Source of the DNA: Sphingobacterium rhinopitheci
GTDB lineage: Bacteria > Bacteroidota > Bacteroidia > Sphingobacteriales > Sphingobacteriaceae
DNA: 64,000 bases
Direction of reading: 5' to 3'
Assembly (NCBI RefSeq): GCF_022627575.1
Contig: NZ_JADEYQ010000001.1
Location: 62,001 to 126,000 of the forward strand
The notes below the pieces were generated by a model. It had not been told where the DNA came from, ran no database searches, and saw only the letters and a program-made list of their open reading frames with translations. Of the stretch, positions 54,928 to 64,000 are shown one piece after another (positions within the stretch are counted from its first letter, which is position 1; each line of letters opens with the position of its first letter). Both the position numbers and the translations under genes were made by a program.

Positions 54928-57105
54928 ATGCTAAAACAGCCTTTGTATAAAAAGTCGAAGATTCAAGATTTTGGATACCTTATTTGCACAGATAGCTCAG
55001 GGATAATAACAGGTATAAGTACTAATATTACAGATATATTACCGCAGCAATTTGATTATTACCTGGAAAAACCTTTTGCCACTATTAGTCGTACTATTTT
55101 TGTGGAATGGGAGGATAAAATCCTTGAAGCTATTCAAGCGATAGAGGAAACGCACTATATTAGAAAAATAATTGACATTCAGATTGATCATGAGCCCTAT
55201 TATTTGAGCCTTTACAAAGAGGAAAGGTCAATTTATTATGAAATAGAGAAGAAAACAACCAATTCAATGACACACCTTGCATTGAACGATTTATCTTCAC
55301 TATTATCGGCACCTTCAGAACAGCTTTGGCAGAATCTATCTAACAATATCTGCAAAATATTAGGCTTACATAAAACCATTATTTTCAAAATAAACAATGA
55401 TCAAACAGGAACAGTATGTGCCCAAACTATCAATGGAGACTATAAATCAAGTATGGGTCTTCATTTTGCTGAAGAATTCATTTCTGACGATATCATTGAT
55501 TTTTATAAACAATCAACATCGAGGTTTTGCTATGATATAAACAAATTAAATAGTCATTTATGTACTACACATTCGAGCGATGTTAAGCATCAGCATACAC
55601 AACAAGCCCCATTTCCTTGTACACACCTTACATATCTTAAAGAAATAGGTGTTAAAACAGCGTTAGTATATCCAATTATAATAAACAACAAATGTTGGGG
55701 CTTATTAATTGGGACACATTATGAAACGAAATGGATGGACCTCCATCTTCGCCAGGTAGGCTGTCTGATGGTACAATATGCATCGAACGCTTTTGGATCA
55801 TCTATGAAGCATAATCTCTTAAAATTTCACAAAAAAATTAAAGAATTTGAACTTGATCTTAAAGGACAACTGCTTGTTGATAATGATATAAACACTACAT
55901 TAGCACATAATATAAAAACCTTATGCGAAGTGGTCCATGCCGACGGTATAGCTATTGTACAACAAGAGGATCATACATATTATGGCCTCTGTCCTTCCGA
56001 ACACCAGTTAACTCAGATCCTAAACACTATAAAAACACATAAAGATAAAAGAGTGTTTAAAGATCATAATTTTTCGCTAAAACGTAAATCAATGATTGAA
56101 GGACAATTACCTTTTGCAGGGATAATGAGTTTGCGGTTAAACAAATCTTCAGATCACTACATTTTTTGGTTTCGCAAAGAAACAGCCAAAGAAATTATTA
56201 ATATAGCACACAATCCCGAAAATATTACCCTTTCAAAAGGGAGCAGTAACCTAACAAAAAATCCTAAAATATGGAATAATATAATCTCCAAAAGTAGTAT
56301 TCCCTGGAATGCGAGTGATTTATATCTAGTCAACAGACTCTATAATTTAGTTCAAGAAATTAAAATTAAAAAATCTGAAGAGCAAGAAAAAGTAAACCAT
56401 GAACTGATTTCGCTAAATAACGAATTAGAGATGTTGACATTCACGCTTTCACATGACATAAAAAACCCATTATCTATCGTTAAACTAGGTTCACAGATGC
56501 TTCAGTTAAATGCAAAAATGACAAAAGACGAAGTTTACAAATGGAGCAAGACCATTCAAGAAGCAACCCAAAGTATAGAAAATCTCGTGGATAGTTCGTT
56601 AGTATTCACACAGGCTAAGTCCTATATATTTAAAAAAATAGATATTCAGATTACGCCAATCATACGTAAAGTGATCAATGAGTCTAGATTGATGTACGAA
56701 AAGAACTCCTGCGAGTTTGTCTGTGGCAACCTTTTACCACTATATGGTGAACGCAATCTATTGTATCAAGTATTTCTAAATATAATAGGCAATGCTATCA
56801 AATACAGCGCCAACAAAGAGTTTCCAAAAATAGAAATATATAGTTATATGGATGATAATCACGTGATATATAATATTCAAGATAATGGAATCGGTATTCC
56901 GGAATCTGATTTACTTACTATATTTGAAATATTTAAAAGGTCAAATAATGCGAAGCAATTTAATGGATCGGGCGTAGGATTAGCCTTGGTAAAGAGAATA
57001 CTAGATAGATTGGATGCATCGGCAAAAATAGAAAGTATCGAAGATGGAGGAACACTAATAAGTCTATATTTTCCGAAATCACCGCATATGACACCAATAA
57101 ATTAA
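54928..57105 (+). CDS. Phytochrome-like sensor histidine kinase without chromophore motifs
   Basis: 725 residues. A short PAS-like N-terminus (about 10-110, GYLICTDSSGIITGIS) is followed by a phytochrome-type GAF domain (about 125-290) with LHFAEEFISDD where bacteriophytochromes have PASDIP, and THLTYLKEIGVKTAL with the conserved His. A PHY-like domain (about 310-460) follows, with FWFRKETAKEI. The kinase core has the H-box SHDIKNPL (His509), an N-box FLNIIGNAIKYSA and DNGIGIP/GSGVGLALVKRIL. The N-terminal biliverdin Cys segment and the PRxSF tongue motif are missing, so it probably does not sense light through a bound bilin. It is monocistronic. Confidence 0.8.
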   Translation: MLKQPLYKKSKIQDFGYLICTDSSGIITGISTNITDILPQQFDYYLEKPFATISRTIFVEWEDKILEAIQAIEETHYIRKIIDIQIDHEPYYLSLYKEERSIYYEIEKKTTNSMTHLALNDLSSLLSAPSEQLWQNLSNNICKILGLHKTIIFKINNDQTGTVCAQTINGDYKSSMGLHFAEEFISDDIIDFYKQSTSRFCYDINKLNSHLCTTHSSDVKHQHTQQAPFPCTHLTYLKEIGVKTALVYPIIINNKCWGLLIGTHYETKWMDLHLRQVGCLMVQYASNAFGSSMKHNLLKFHKKIKEFELDLKGQLLVDNDINTTLAHNIKTLCEVVHADGIAIVQQEDHTYYGLCPSEHQLTQILNTIKTHKDKRVFKDHNFSLKRKSMIEGQLPFAGIMSLRLNKSSDHYIFWFRKETAKEIINIAHNPENITLSKGSSNLTKNPKIWNNIISKSSIPWNASDLYLVNRLYNLVQEIKIKKSEEQEKVNHELISLNNELEMLTFTLSHDIKNPLSIVKLGSQMLQLNAKMTKDEVYKWSKTIQEATQSIENLVDSSLVFTQAKSYIFKKIDIQITPIIRKVINESRLMYEKNSCEFVCGNLLPLYGERNLLYQVFLNIIGNAIKYSANKEFPKIEIYSYMDDNHVIYNIQDNGIGIPESDLLTIFEIFKRSNNAKQFNGSGVGLALVKRILDRLDASAKIESIEDGGTLISLYFPKSPHMTPIN

Positions 57106-57237
57106 ATGATGAGTAAGGGATATTTGTCCTTTTAAAAGCTATTAAATAGAATTTTATTCTTTAGTTATTATTTTGAATAGTCAGGGCTATTTTTCTCTCA
57201 GCTAGAAAAAAATAGCTTACTATCGCATCGGCAGCAA

Positions 57238-57894
57238 TTAGGAAATCAAACTATTCTTCACAGCATATTTTATAAGGGAAGCTGTATTTTTAGACTTCGT
57301 TTTATCCAATAAGTTTTGACGATACCCTTCTACTGTTCTTTTACTTAAAAATAATTTATCGGCAATTTGCAAATTCGTCATTCCTTCTCCTATGAGCTCC
57401 AATACCTCGAGTTCTCTTTCTGTTAAATCTATCTCTTCCATCAACTCCTTCAACTGATAAGACATTGATGGTAAATCTTGTAGCTTATCAAGCAATTGCA
57501 TACTTATTTCTTCACATAGAAACCTCCCTCCTTTGGATACATGTTGAATACAAAATAACAATTCGTCGTAGCCGACATTTTTCACCAAATAACCCAATGC
57601 ACCTTTGTCAAAAGCTTCAATTACATATTGTATATTATTAAGCATAGATAATACTATGACTTTTATATCAGGATATTGAATAGTCAGACGGTCTATTAAC
57701 TCCAAGCCGTCCATCTCGTCCATTCTAATATCGGTCATCAATATATTTGGAACTACTCCATTTTCTAAAAGGGTTAATACCTCTTCACCACTACTAGCTT
57801 CACCAATAACTGCAAACTCAGCTTGTGATTCCAACAACAATTTTATCCCATTACGTACCACCAAATGATCTTCAGCAAGTATAATTTTAATCAT
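57238..57894 (-). CDS. NarL/FixJ-family response regulator
   Basis: 218 residues. The receiver domain (about 1-120) has the acidic pair in LAEDHLVVRN, the phospho-acceptor in MTDIRMDEMDGLE (about Asp53) and KNVGYDELL. A LuxR-type HTH (about 150-210) has LTERELEVLELIGEGMTN and LFLSKRTVEGYRQNLL. It binds DNA as a dimer after phosphorylation. Its start overlaps the adjacent kinase gene by 8 bases, so the two are a translationally coupled pair. Confidence 0.9.
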   Translation of the reverse strand: MIKIILAEDHLVVRNGIKLLLESQAEFAVIGEASSGEEVLTLLENGVVPNILMTDIRMDEMDGLELIDRLTIQYPDIKVIVLSMLNNIQYVIEAFDKGALGYLVKNVGYDELLFCIQHVSKGGRFLCEEISMQLLDKLQDLPSMSYQLKELMEEIDLTERELEVLELIGEGMTNLQIADKLFLSKRTVEGYRQNLLDKTKSKNTASLIKYAVKNSLIS

Positions 57895-58543
57895 TATTAA
57901 CTTCTTTTTTTAATGTAATTAATAGATTCATCCCTTTGGAATTATTACGTATATCCATCATCCCATCATAGTACAAAATACTTTTTTCTATATTCTTAAA
58001 ATGAGAACTACTTTTCCAATGTTGCTCGTTATCACTATGCGCTCTATTATCAGAGATTTCTACATTAACTAAAGCATTCTTTATTCTAATATTTATACTT
58101 ATACTAGATATTTCGATGTGCTGAGAGACATTCAGCAGAAACTCTTGAATAATACGATACAAATGGAATTGATACTGTATCGATAAATTCTCTACCGTAC
58201 GATCTGTCGTAATTTTAAATTTAATCTTTTGATTATTTTTTTGCGATATCAAATCATCTATTGCTCTCGCAAAGCCAAAATCTCTAAGTACGGTCGGGAG
58301 CAATTGATTAGCAATCTGTTGTAATTCAGAAATAGTAGCATTAAGCATTTTTTTGATAGCATCTATTTCATCTGTTCTCCCATGCATTATTATATAACGT
58401 TGTAAGGAAACTCTTACAGCATATAATTCTTGTGCTACATTTTCATGAAGTACATGACCTAAATTCAGCATATCTACTTCTTGCGAATTAATAATTGATT
58501 TATACAGGTTTATCTTTGTCTCTTGTTGCCCTACTTTCTTCAT
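57887..58543 (-). CDS. NarX/DegS-type histidine kinase, sensor-less and with a degenerate ATP-binding domain
   Basis: 218 residues, all soluble. The HisKA_3 dimerisation helix has GHVLHENVAQELYAVRVSL with the phospho-accepting His at about 34. The HATPase part has YRIIQEFLLNVSQH (N-box). The glycine-rich G1 and G2 boxes are lost: DNRAHSDN stands where DNGxG is expected and SSHFKNI where GLGLxNI is expected. It may be an inactive kinase acting as a phosphatase or scaffold for the partner regulator. The only membrane or sensory input could come from another protein, for example the phytochrome-like kinase nearby (inference). Confidence 0.72.
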   Translation of the reverse strand: MKKVGQQETKINLYKSIINSQEVDMLNLGHVLHENVAQELYAVRVSLQRYIIMHGRTDEIDAIKKMLNATISELQQIANQLLPTVLRDFGFARAIDDLISQKNNQKIKFKITTDRTVENLSIQYQFHLYRIIQEFLLNVSQHIEISSISINIRIKNALVNVEISDNRAHSDNEQHWKSSSHFKNIEKSILYYDGMMDIRNNSKGMNLLITLKKEVNND

Positions 58544-59182
58544 ACCTATTCACCTTGTTAAGTATTTTATAATGCGTACAATATATTTACCACTTAGACC
58601 ACATCAAGCGACAAGAAGGCAAATCTATTATATGTAGTTTATATCAAAAATAACTCCTAAAAAAGTTAAATAACTACTGATTTTGGTTATTTATCACACG
58701 TATAAATACGCAAGTAATCTTAAATCTAAGAAAAATAGATGAAGATGAGCCTTATAATAGGGAATAAAATATTTGTTTTTAAAAGCTTTTATACTAAATA
58801 ATCGTGAGACTATAATTCGAATTATCGGTATAACATTTCATCCTACTAAAATACTATGGTGATTTCACCGCCTACCGTATATGTAGAGGACTTACCGTAT
58901 AAAATGCATGAACCAATACGTAGTTATTTCTAATAAGCTATACAAATACGTATTCTTTCCTTTTTTTTAATGTCTCTAAAATGTTACATAAAATACAAAT
59001 AACTATCCTAAAAGCGCAAAGAAGAGGGTTTTCAGTAGTAAAATCACTATAAACGTAGAAACTACGTATTATCAAATGTAGTCCAAATTATGAGAAACGT
59101 AGCATTTTTTTTGATGACTACTCAGTAAGGAGTTGAGAGAAAATCTCCGTGTAGTAAAATATAAACTTAAAAACAGAAACTT
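58544..59182. other. Long regulatory-looking spacer before the ECF sigma factor gene
   Basis: This 639-base stretch without genes contains TACGTA three times (58917-58922, 58947-58952, 59063-59068), the first two exactly 30 bases apart, and a 15-base palindrome at 59053-59067. Two ACCGTAT elements lie near 58874 and 58895. The region separates the divergent kinase gene and the sigma factor gene. Confidence 0.5.
59053..59067. promoter_or_regulatory. Palindromic candidate operator ACGTAGAAACTACGT
   Basis: A perfect 6-3-6 inverted repeat about 115 bases upstream of the sigma factor start codon. A related half-site, AACGTAG, follows at about 59097. It may bind the neighbouring NarL-type regulator, but this is untested. 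Confidence 0.5.
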
Positions 59183-59677
59183 ATGACTACCCAAATGATC
59201 AATGCTACAATTCAGGAAAATAGACCTATTCTACAACGCTTTGCATTCAAGTTTACAAAGGATCCATTTGAAGTAGAGGATCTTGTCCAGGAAACATTTA
59301 TGCGTTCCCTAAAAACCATAGAAAAACTCATCAATGATCCTAAATTATTGACATGGTTATTTGTGATCATGAAAAATATATACATCAACAAATACAGAAA
59401 AATAAATCGATACAAGCAAATTGAAACACATTTAACGCATTCGGCCAATACTGTAACATGTAAAAATAATGCCGAGTCCAATCTCGTTTACAGTGATATC
59501 AATACGGCACTCAAGAAACTTAAAACCAAGCATTATGAATGTATCGTCATGCATCTTAATGGCTATAAATATCATGAGATAGCAGCGTGCCTCCAAGTTC
59601 CAGAAGGAACTATAAAAACAAGAGTACAGCTATGTAAAAAAATTCTAAAAAAGGAACTGAAGTCCTATAGAAGTTAG
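59183..59677 (+). CDS. ECF-type sigma-70 factor
   Basis: 164 residues. Region 2 has FAFKFTKDPFEVEDLVQETFMRSL and LLTWLFVIMKNIYINKYRK. Region 4 has LKTKHYECIVMHLNGYKYHEIAACL and EGTIKTRVQLCKKILKK. No anti-sigma gene is next to it, so it may be controlled at the level of its own transcription or by a remote partner. It lies between the two-component genes and the trehalose operon. Confidence 0.85.
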   Translation: MTTQMINATIQENRPILQRFAFKFTKDPFEVEDLVQETFMRSLKTIEKLINDPKLLTWLFVIMKNIYINKYRKINRYKQIETHLTHSANTVTCKNNAESNLVYSDINTALKKLKTKHYECIVMHLNGYKYHEIAACLQVPEGTIKTRVQLCKKILKKELKSYRS

Positions 59678-59963
59678 CGGGAATATTATATAAAGAAACC
59701 ATATAGGTACATATTAGGCGTCTACTTATTTCGTGTTTTTATTGGCAGTTGTCGTACACAAAATGTGTCATTGACGAAGTCAAAAACACCAAATACATTA
59801 CTATTAAACTATTTAGCATATAATATTATTGTTTGCTAACAAAAATTAAGTCTTGTAAGGAGATAGAAATAAATGAAGAAACAATTTTTTCACTTTTCAG
59901 CTTACAGGTGATTTTCTAAACAAGATAAGACTATAGCAATAGTCCTAACAAATAATAAGACCT

Positions 59964-62195
59964 ATGAATAAAAAAAGAACAATTATTATTTCCAATCGTT
60001 TACCCATTCGAATAGAAAGAGAAGATAATGAACTCAAATTTATTCCTAGTGAAGGTGGATTAGCCACAGGGCTTGGTTCGATCTATCAAAATGGAAATAA
60101 TATTTGGATAGGATGGCCTGGTATTATTCCTCGTGACGAGCACGAAGCGCAAATCATTAGCGATCGCTTAGCAGAATGGAATTTAGTGCCTGTTTTTTTA
60201 ACAGAAAAAGAAATTGAAGAATACTACGAGGGATTTTCAAATGAAATATTGTGGCCTGTCTTTCACTATCGCCCTTCCTATGCACATTATAAAACTAAAT
60301 ATTGGCTCGCATATCAAAAAGTAAATGAGAAATTTTGTGCCGCAACTATTGCGCAAGACATAAAAACGAAAGATAAAATATGGATACACGACTATCAGTT
60401 AATGTTGCTACCGCAGCTAATCCGAAATATATATAGTGATCTTACAATAGGTTATTTTCAACATATACCATTCCCTAATGACGAAGTATTTAGAAATATC
60501 CCTTGGCGGGATCAATTACTCAATGGTTTATTAGGTGCTGACCTAATCGCTTTTCATACGTTCAATGACACACAACACTTTTTGAATTCTTGTGCGCATA
60601 TATTGGGCTTAAATATTAAAAATAGTTGTTTACATGCTGATGGACGCACTATTTTTATTGAAGTATTCCCAATGGGAATTGACTATGAAAAATTTAGCTC
60701 CTTAGCCAACAATGCGGCAGTACGTGAACGAGCAAAAGAAATAAAAGACTACTATGCTGATCAAAAAATAATCCTGACTATCGATCGCTTAGATTATAGC
60801 AAAGGCATCTTAGAAAGATTAGAAGCATTTGAAAGCTTACTGAAAGAATACCCAGAATTAATAGGCAAAGTAGTATTATATATGCTCGTTGTACCTTCTC
60901 GAGATAAGGTATCTCAATATCAACTATTACTCAATGAGATAAATCGCTACGTAGGACACATCAATGCAACATACGGCACTAATGAATGGACGCCAATTGC
61001 TTATTTTTATAACTCTTACCCTATCGAAGAGATAGCAGCCTTATACGTAGCAGCGGATATCTGTTTGGTGACTTCTATAAGAGACGGGATGAACCTTGTT
61101 TGTAAAGAATATATCGCCTGCAAAGAGGAAACCGAAGGGGTTCTTATTTTGAGTGAACTTGCGGGAGCATCCAAAGAATTAATGGAAGCTATTCAGATAA
61201 ACCCCAATTCTATTGACCAAATAAGAGAGGCAATTCACCGAGCAATACATATGTCTTCAGTAGAGAAAAGAATACGGATGAAATCTTCCATAGATATTGT
61301 TCGTAAATTCAATATCAGACATTGGGTAAGGCTATTCTTTAATAGATTAAGAGAAATTAAAGTATACCAAAAGCAGGAAATTGCAAGACGTATAAACATC
61401 AATACAAAGGAAGCTATTCTTAACAATTACGATAATGCCTCAAGGCGATTATTTTTCTTGGATTATGATGGAACACTAATAGGTTTTCAAAAGGATGCAG
61501 AGGTAGCTAGCCCTACACTAGCATTATATAACCTTTTAGAAATGTTGAAGAAGGATCCTAAAAATGAAATTGTTATTATCAGTGGGCGCCCTCATCATGT
61601 CCTCGAAGAATGGTTCGGTAATCTCAATTACTATTTAGTCGCAGAGCATGGGACATGGACAAACTATCCATCCTATGTATGGACATACACAGCAGAACTA
61701 TCTACACGATGGAAAATCCCTGTAAAACATATCATGACAAAATACAGCAGTACTACGCCTGGAGCATTTATTGAAGAAAAAACATACTCCATAGCATGGC
61801 ATTATAGAAGAGCACAGACCGGATTAGGTACTTTGCGGGCTCAAGAATTGGAGGAACGATTACGCTATTTGATTCAACATCATGGGTTACAACTGATCAT
61901 GGGAGAAAAAGTGATCGAAGTAAAAAATAGTGAGCTAAACAAAGGAAAAGCTGCTAGAGAAATCGTTAGCGATTACAAACCAGATTTTATTTTCGTTATC
62001 GGTGATGATACAACTGATGAAGATATGTTTACCGAATTGACACTCGATGCTGTGACCATCAAAGTAGGTAATAATAAATCGGCAGCCAAATATTACGTAG
62101 ATACACAGATTGATGCTGTTAAGCTCCTTGAATACTTCGCTGACAAAAGCAAAGATGAAAAACATGAAAATATAAAAGCTATTATTTCAAACTAA
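59964..62195 (+). CDS. Bifunctional trehalose-6-phosphate synthase/phosphatase (OtsA-OtsB fusion)
   Basis: 743 residues. The N-terminal GT20 domain (about 1-470) has SNRLPIRIER, WIHDYQLMLLPQLIR, the HIPFPNDEVF motif, IDRLDYSKGI (UDP-glucose/G6P site) and SIRDGMNLVCKEY. The C-terminal HAD phosphatase (about 490-735) has FLDYDGTLIGF, IISGRPHHVLEEW, NKGKAAREI and GDDTTDEDMF. It makes trehalose from UDP-glucose and glucose-6-phosphate in one protein. It is followed after one base by the GH15 gene. Confidence 0.93.
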   Translation: MNKKRTIIISNRLPIRIEREDNELKFIPSEGGLATGLGSIYQNGNNIWIGWPGIIPRDEHEAQIISDRLAEWNLVPVFLTEKEIEEYYEGFSNEILWPVFHYRPSYAHYKTKYWLAYQKVNEKFCAATIAQDIKTKDKIWIHDYQLMLLPQLIRNIYSDLTIGYFQHIPFPNDEVFRNIPWRDQLLNGLLGADLIAFHTFNDTQHFLNSCAHILGLNIKNSCLHADGRTIFIEVFPMGIDYEKFSSLANNAAVRERAKEIKDYYADQKIILTIDRLDYSKGILERLEAFESLLKEYPELIGKVVLYMLVVPSRDKVSQYQLLLNEINRYVGHINATYGTNEWTPIAYFYNSYPIEEIAALYVAADICLVTSIRDGMNLVCKEYIACKEETEGVLILSELAGASKELMEAIQINPNSIDQIREAIHRAIHMSSVEKRIRMKSSIDIVRKFNIRHWVRLFFNRLREIKVYQKQEIARRININTKEAILNNYDNASRRLFFLDYDGTLIGFQKDAEVASPTLALYNLLEMLKKDPKNEIVIISGRPHHVLEEWFGNLNYYLVAEHGTWTNYPSYVWTYTAELSTRWKIPVKHIMTKYSSTTPGAFIEEKTYSIAWHYRRAQTGLGTLRAQELEERLRYLIQHHGLQLIMGEKVIEVKNSELNKGKAAREIVSDYKPDFIFVIGDDTTDEDMFTELTLDAVTIKVGNNKSAAKYYVDTQIDAVKLLEYFADKSKDEKHENIKAIISN

Positions 62196-62196
62196 T

Positions 62197-63996
62197 ATGA
62201 GGATGGAAGCACAAAAAAGACATACATATCAGAGCGGTATAATTGGAAACTGCTCCTATATCGCACATATTGCAAAAGATAGTAATATTTGTTGGCTCTG
62301 CTGGCCCACTTTCCAAGATTCTTTTATATTTGGCGGATTGCTAGATACTCAAAAAGGAGGTGAATTTTCTATTAAGCCTACTACAACATTATTGGATAGC
62401 CAACAAGAATATATTCAAAATACAAATATATTATGTACCTCGATCACTAGTGAAGATGGTAGCTATAAAATAACAGATTACGCTCCCCGATTTGAGCAAT
62501 ATGACAGGTACTATAAGCCATTGATGCTCATCCGAAAAATAGAACCTTTACATGGCAATCCCAAAATAAGGGTTAATTGTAAGCCCCGTTATGAATATGG
62601 AAAATCAGGCTTCGTAAGAAATAGAGGAAGCAACCATATTCAATTTGATAATGCTAACATCAAAGTAAGATTGACTACGAATATGCCAATAAGCCATTTT
62701 TTTGATGATATAGCCCACGTACTTAGTACTCCAATATACCTTATCCTAACTGTAGGAAACGTCTTTGAAAATTCAATTGAGGATACGGCAGAAGATTTTT
62801 TAAACCGTACCCGAAACTATTGGCAAAACTGGATTAAAAGAGCCTCTATTCCATCATTTTATCAACAACAGGTGATACGATCAGCTTTAGTTTTAAAAAT
62901 GCACCAATACGAAGATACCGGTGCTATCATTGCGGCCAGCACAACAAGCTTGCCTGAATTTCCAAACTCAGGCCGTACTTGGGATTACCGGTATTGTTGG
63001 CTTCGAGATAGCTATTATGTGCTTACCGCATTAAGTCATATTGGGCATTTTGAAGAAATGGAAAAATATGCATCTTATATAGCTAATATTACGCAAACGG
63101 ATCACGGTCGCCTACAACCGCTCTATAGTATTATGGGGCAACACAAGCTGACAGAAACTACATTGGACCATTTAACTGGATACCTAGACAACAAACCAAT
63201 AAGAATAGGTAATCAAGCCTACGAGCATATTCAAAATGATGTATACGGGCAGGCATTAATCACGTTGCTACCACTTTTTACGGATTACAGATTCAGATTT
63301 CAAAATACCGGGTTTGCTAAATCATGGACTACATTTATTCTTAATAAAATTAAAAATACGATTGACGAGAAAGATGCAGGCATCTGGGAATTTAGAAACT
63401 TAGAAAACAGGCATTGCTACTCCAATCTTTTCCAATGGGCTGGGGCTACTGCTGCCTTAAAAATCGCCAATCAATATGGTTTTGAGGAAATGAAAGAAGA
63501 AGCTGAAATGCTACGCAAAAAAGCTTCAGAACATATTGAAGATTGTTATGATCCAGATCTTAAAGTTTATAAAAATGCCGTCGACAGCGCCAATTTAGAT
63601 GCATCTACTTTACAATTAATAATGATGGGGTATTTGGATCCTACTAGTGAAAAAGCTAAAGATCATTTACAAAACTTAGAAAAAGAACTGAAAGGGGAAA
63701 AAGGATTATTCTATCGGTACCTTCATAAAGATGATTTCGGAAAACCCAAAGCTACTTTTTTAGTCTGTGCCTTTTGGTATGTCGAAGCTTTAGCGTGTGT
63801 CGGTCGTATTGATGAGGCAAAACAAGTTTTCGAACAACTATTATCTTTCGGTAATCATTTAATGCTATTTAGTGAAGATATCAATGATAGCGATGGCAGT
63901 CAATGGGGCAATTATCCACAAGCTTACAGCCATGTCGGATTGGTAAATGCAGCTTATCGAATAGCCATAAAACTAGATAAACCTACATTCTTATAA
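62197..63996 (+). CDS. GH15 glycoside hydrolase (glucoamylase or trehalase type)
   Basis: 599 residues, without a signal peptide, so cytoplasmic. A beta-sandwich domain (about 1-230) precedes an alpha/alpha toroid with SGRTWDYRYCWLRDSYY (about 260-276), a general-acid region in DAGIWEFRN (about 393), and FSEDINDSDGSQWGNYPQAYSHVGLVNAA (about 565-593), which has the base Glu in SEDI. GH15 enzymes cut terminal alpha-1,4-glucose or, in some bacteria, trehalose. Coupling to the OtsAB fusion (gap of one base) favours a trehalase-like or malto-oligosaccharide role. The stop codon is 4 bases from the window end. Confidence 0.85.
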   Translation: MRMEAQKRHTYQSGIIGNCSYIAHIAKDSNICWLCWPTFQDSFIFGGLLDTQKGGEFSIKPTTTLLDSQQEYIQNTNILCTSITSEDGSYKITDYAPRFEQYDRYYKPLMLIRKIEPLHGNPKIRVNCKPRYEYGKSGFVRNRGSNHIQFDNANIKVRLTTNMPISHFFDDIAHVLSTPIYLILTVGNVFENSIEDTAEDFLNRTRNYWQNWIKRASIPSFYQQQVIRSALVLKMHQYEDTGAIIAASTTSLPEFPNSGRTWDYRYCWLRDSYYVLTALSHIGHFEEMEKYASYIANITQTDHGRLQPLYSIMGQHKLTETTLDHLTGYLDNKPIRIGNQAYEHIQNDVYGQALITLLPLFTDYRFRFQNTGFAKSWTTFILNKIKNTIDEKDAGIWEFRNLENRHCYSNLFQWAGATAALKIANQYGFEEMKEEAEMLRKKASEHIEDCYDPDLKVYKNAVDSANLDASTLQLIMMGYLDPTSEKAKDHLQNLEKELKGEKGLFYRYLHKDDFGKPKATFLVCAFWYVEALACVGRIDEAKQVFEQLLSFGNHLMLFSEDINDSDGSQWGNYPQAYSHVGLVNAAYRIAIKLDKPTFL

Positions 63997-64000
63997 TATA

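Overview
The window looks like a chromosomal segment of a Bacteroidetes bacterium of the Sphingobacteriaceae type (Sphingobacterium or Pedobacter-like; this is inferred from gene content and was not checked against a database). The evidence is AT-rich DNA, promoters of the TAnnTTTG type, few Shine-Dalgarno sequences, a SusC/SusD pair, GH20, sialidase and other glycan enzymes, an aminotransferase-TyrA pair and three POT peptide transporters. Nearly all genes are intact and ordinary in composition. I see no prophage, insertion sequence or CRISPR array.

Layout. 1-8.9 kb: start of a menaquinone (futalosine-pathway) radical SAM gene, an MsbA-like exporter, an aromatic amino acid pair (aminotransferase, prephenate dehydrogenase), a YihY membrane protein, an SDR enzyme, a degenerate Mpo1-like membrane protein, a PAS-like/LuxR regulator and a fatty acid desaturase. 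9.0-24.5 kb: a complete sialic acid utilisation locus on the minus strand, nanO-nanU-nanA-nanM-nanT-nanS-nanE-hexosaminidase-nanH. A divergent FadR/GntR-type regulator (nanR-like) faces it, and two paired-palindrome operators overlap the -7 boxes of nanO and nanA. 24.5-30.6 kb: a lipase, an NAPE-PLD-like hydrolase, obg, adk, tRNA-Arg and enolase. 30.6-31.4 kb: a gene-free stretch with three dispersed copies of a small transcription unit (see below). 31.5-44 kb: a DbpA-like helicase, an ECF sigma/anti-sigma set, coaD, rsmD, a RecD-like helicase, a DPP-IV-type peptidase, two paralogous outer-membrane proteins, ruvB and a Dpm1-like glycosyltransferase. 44-49.5 kb: three POT transporters and the remnant of a fourth. 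49.6-54.7 kb: an OmpA lipoprotein, a glucoamylase-like protein, tRNA-Gly and tRNA-Leu, an FAD oxidoreductase and CsbD. 54.9-64 kb: a phytochrome-like kinase that has lost its chromophore motifs, a NarL-type regulator with a degenerate kinase, an ECF sigma factor, and an OtsAB fusion followed by a GH15 hydrolase (trehalose metabolism).

The most interesting element is the trio between enolase and the helicase. Read on the minus strand, each copy has a sigma-54-like -24/-12 promoter (TGGCAY-N5-TTG), then a transcript of about 64-69 nt containing an identical 26-nt core, then an intrinsic terminator whose stem shows compensatory changes between copies and a C-rich loop. This is the architecture of a multicopy, sigma-54-driven small RNA family, comparable in layout to the Vibrio Qrr RNAs. 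The core is largely complementary to the nanO (SusC) leader and start codon in this same window. That suggests, as an inference, that the RNAs repress SusC-type importers.
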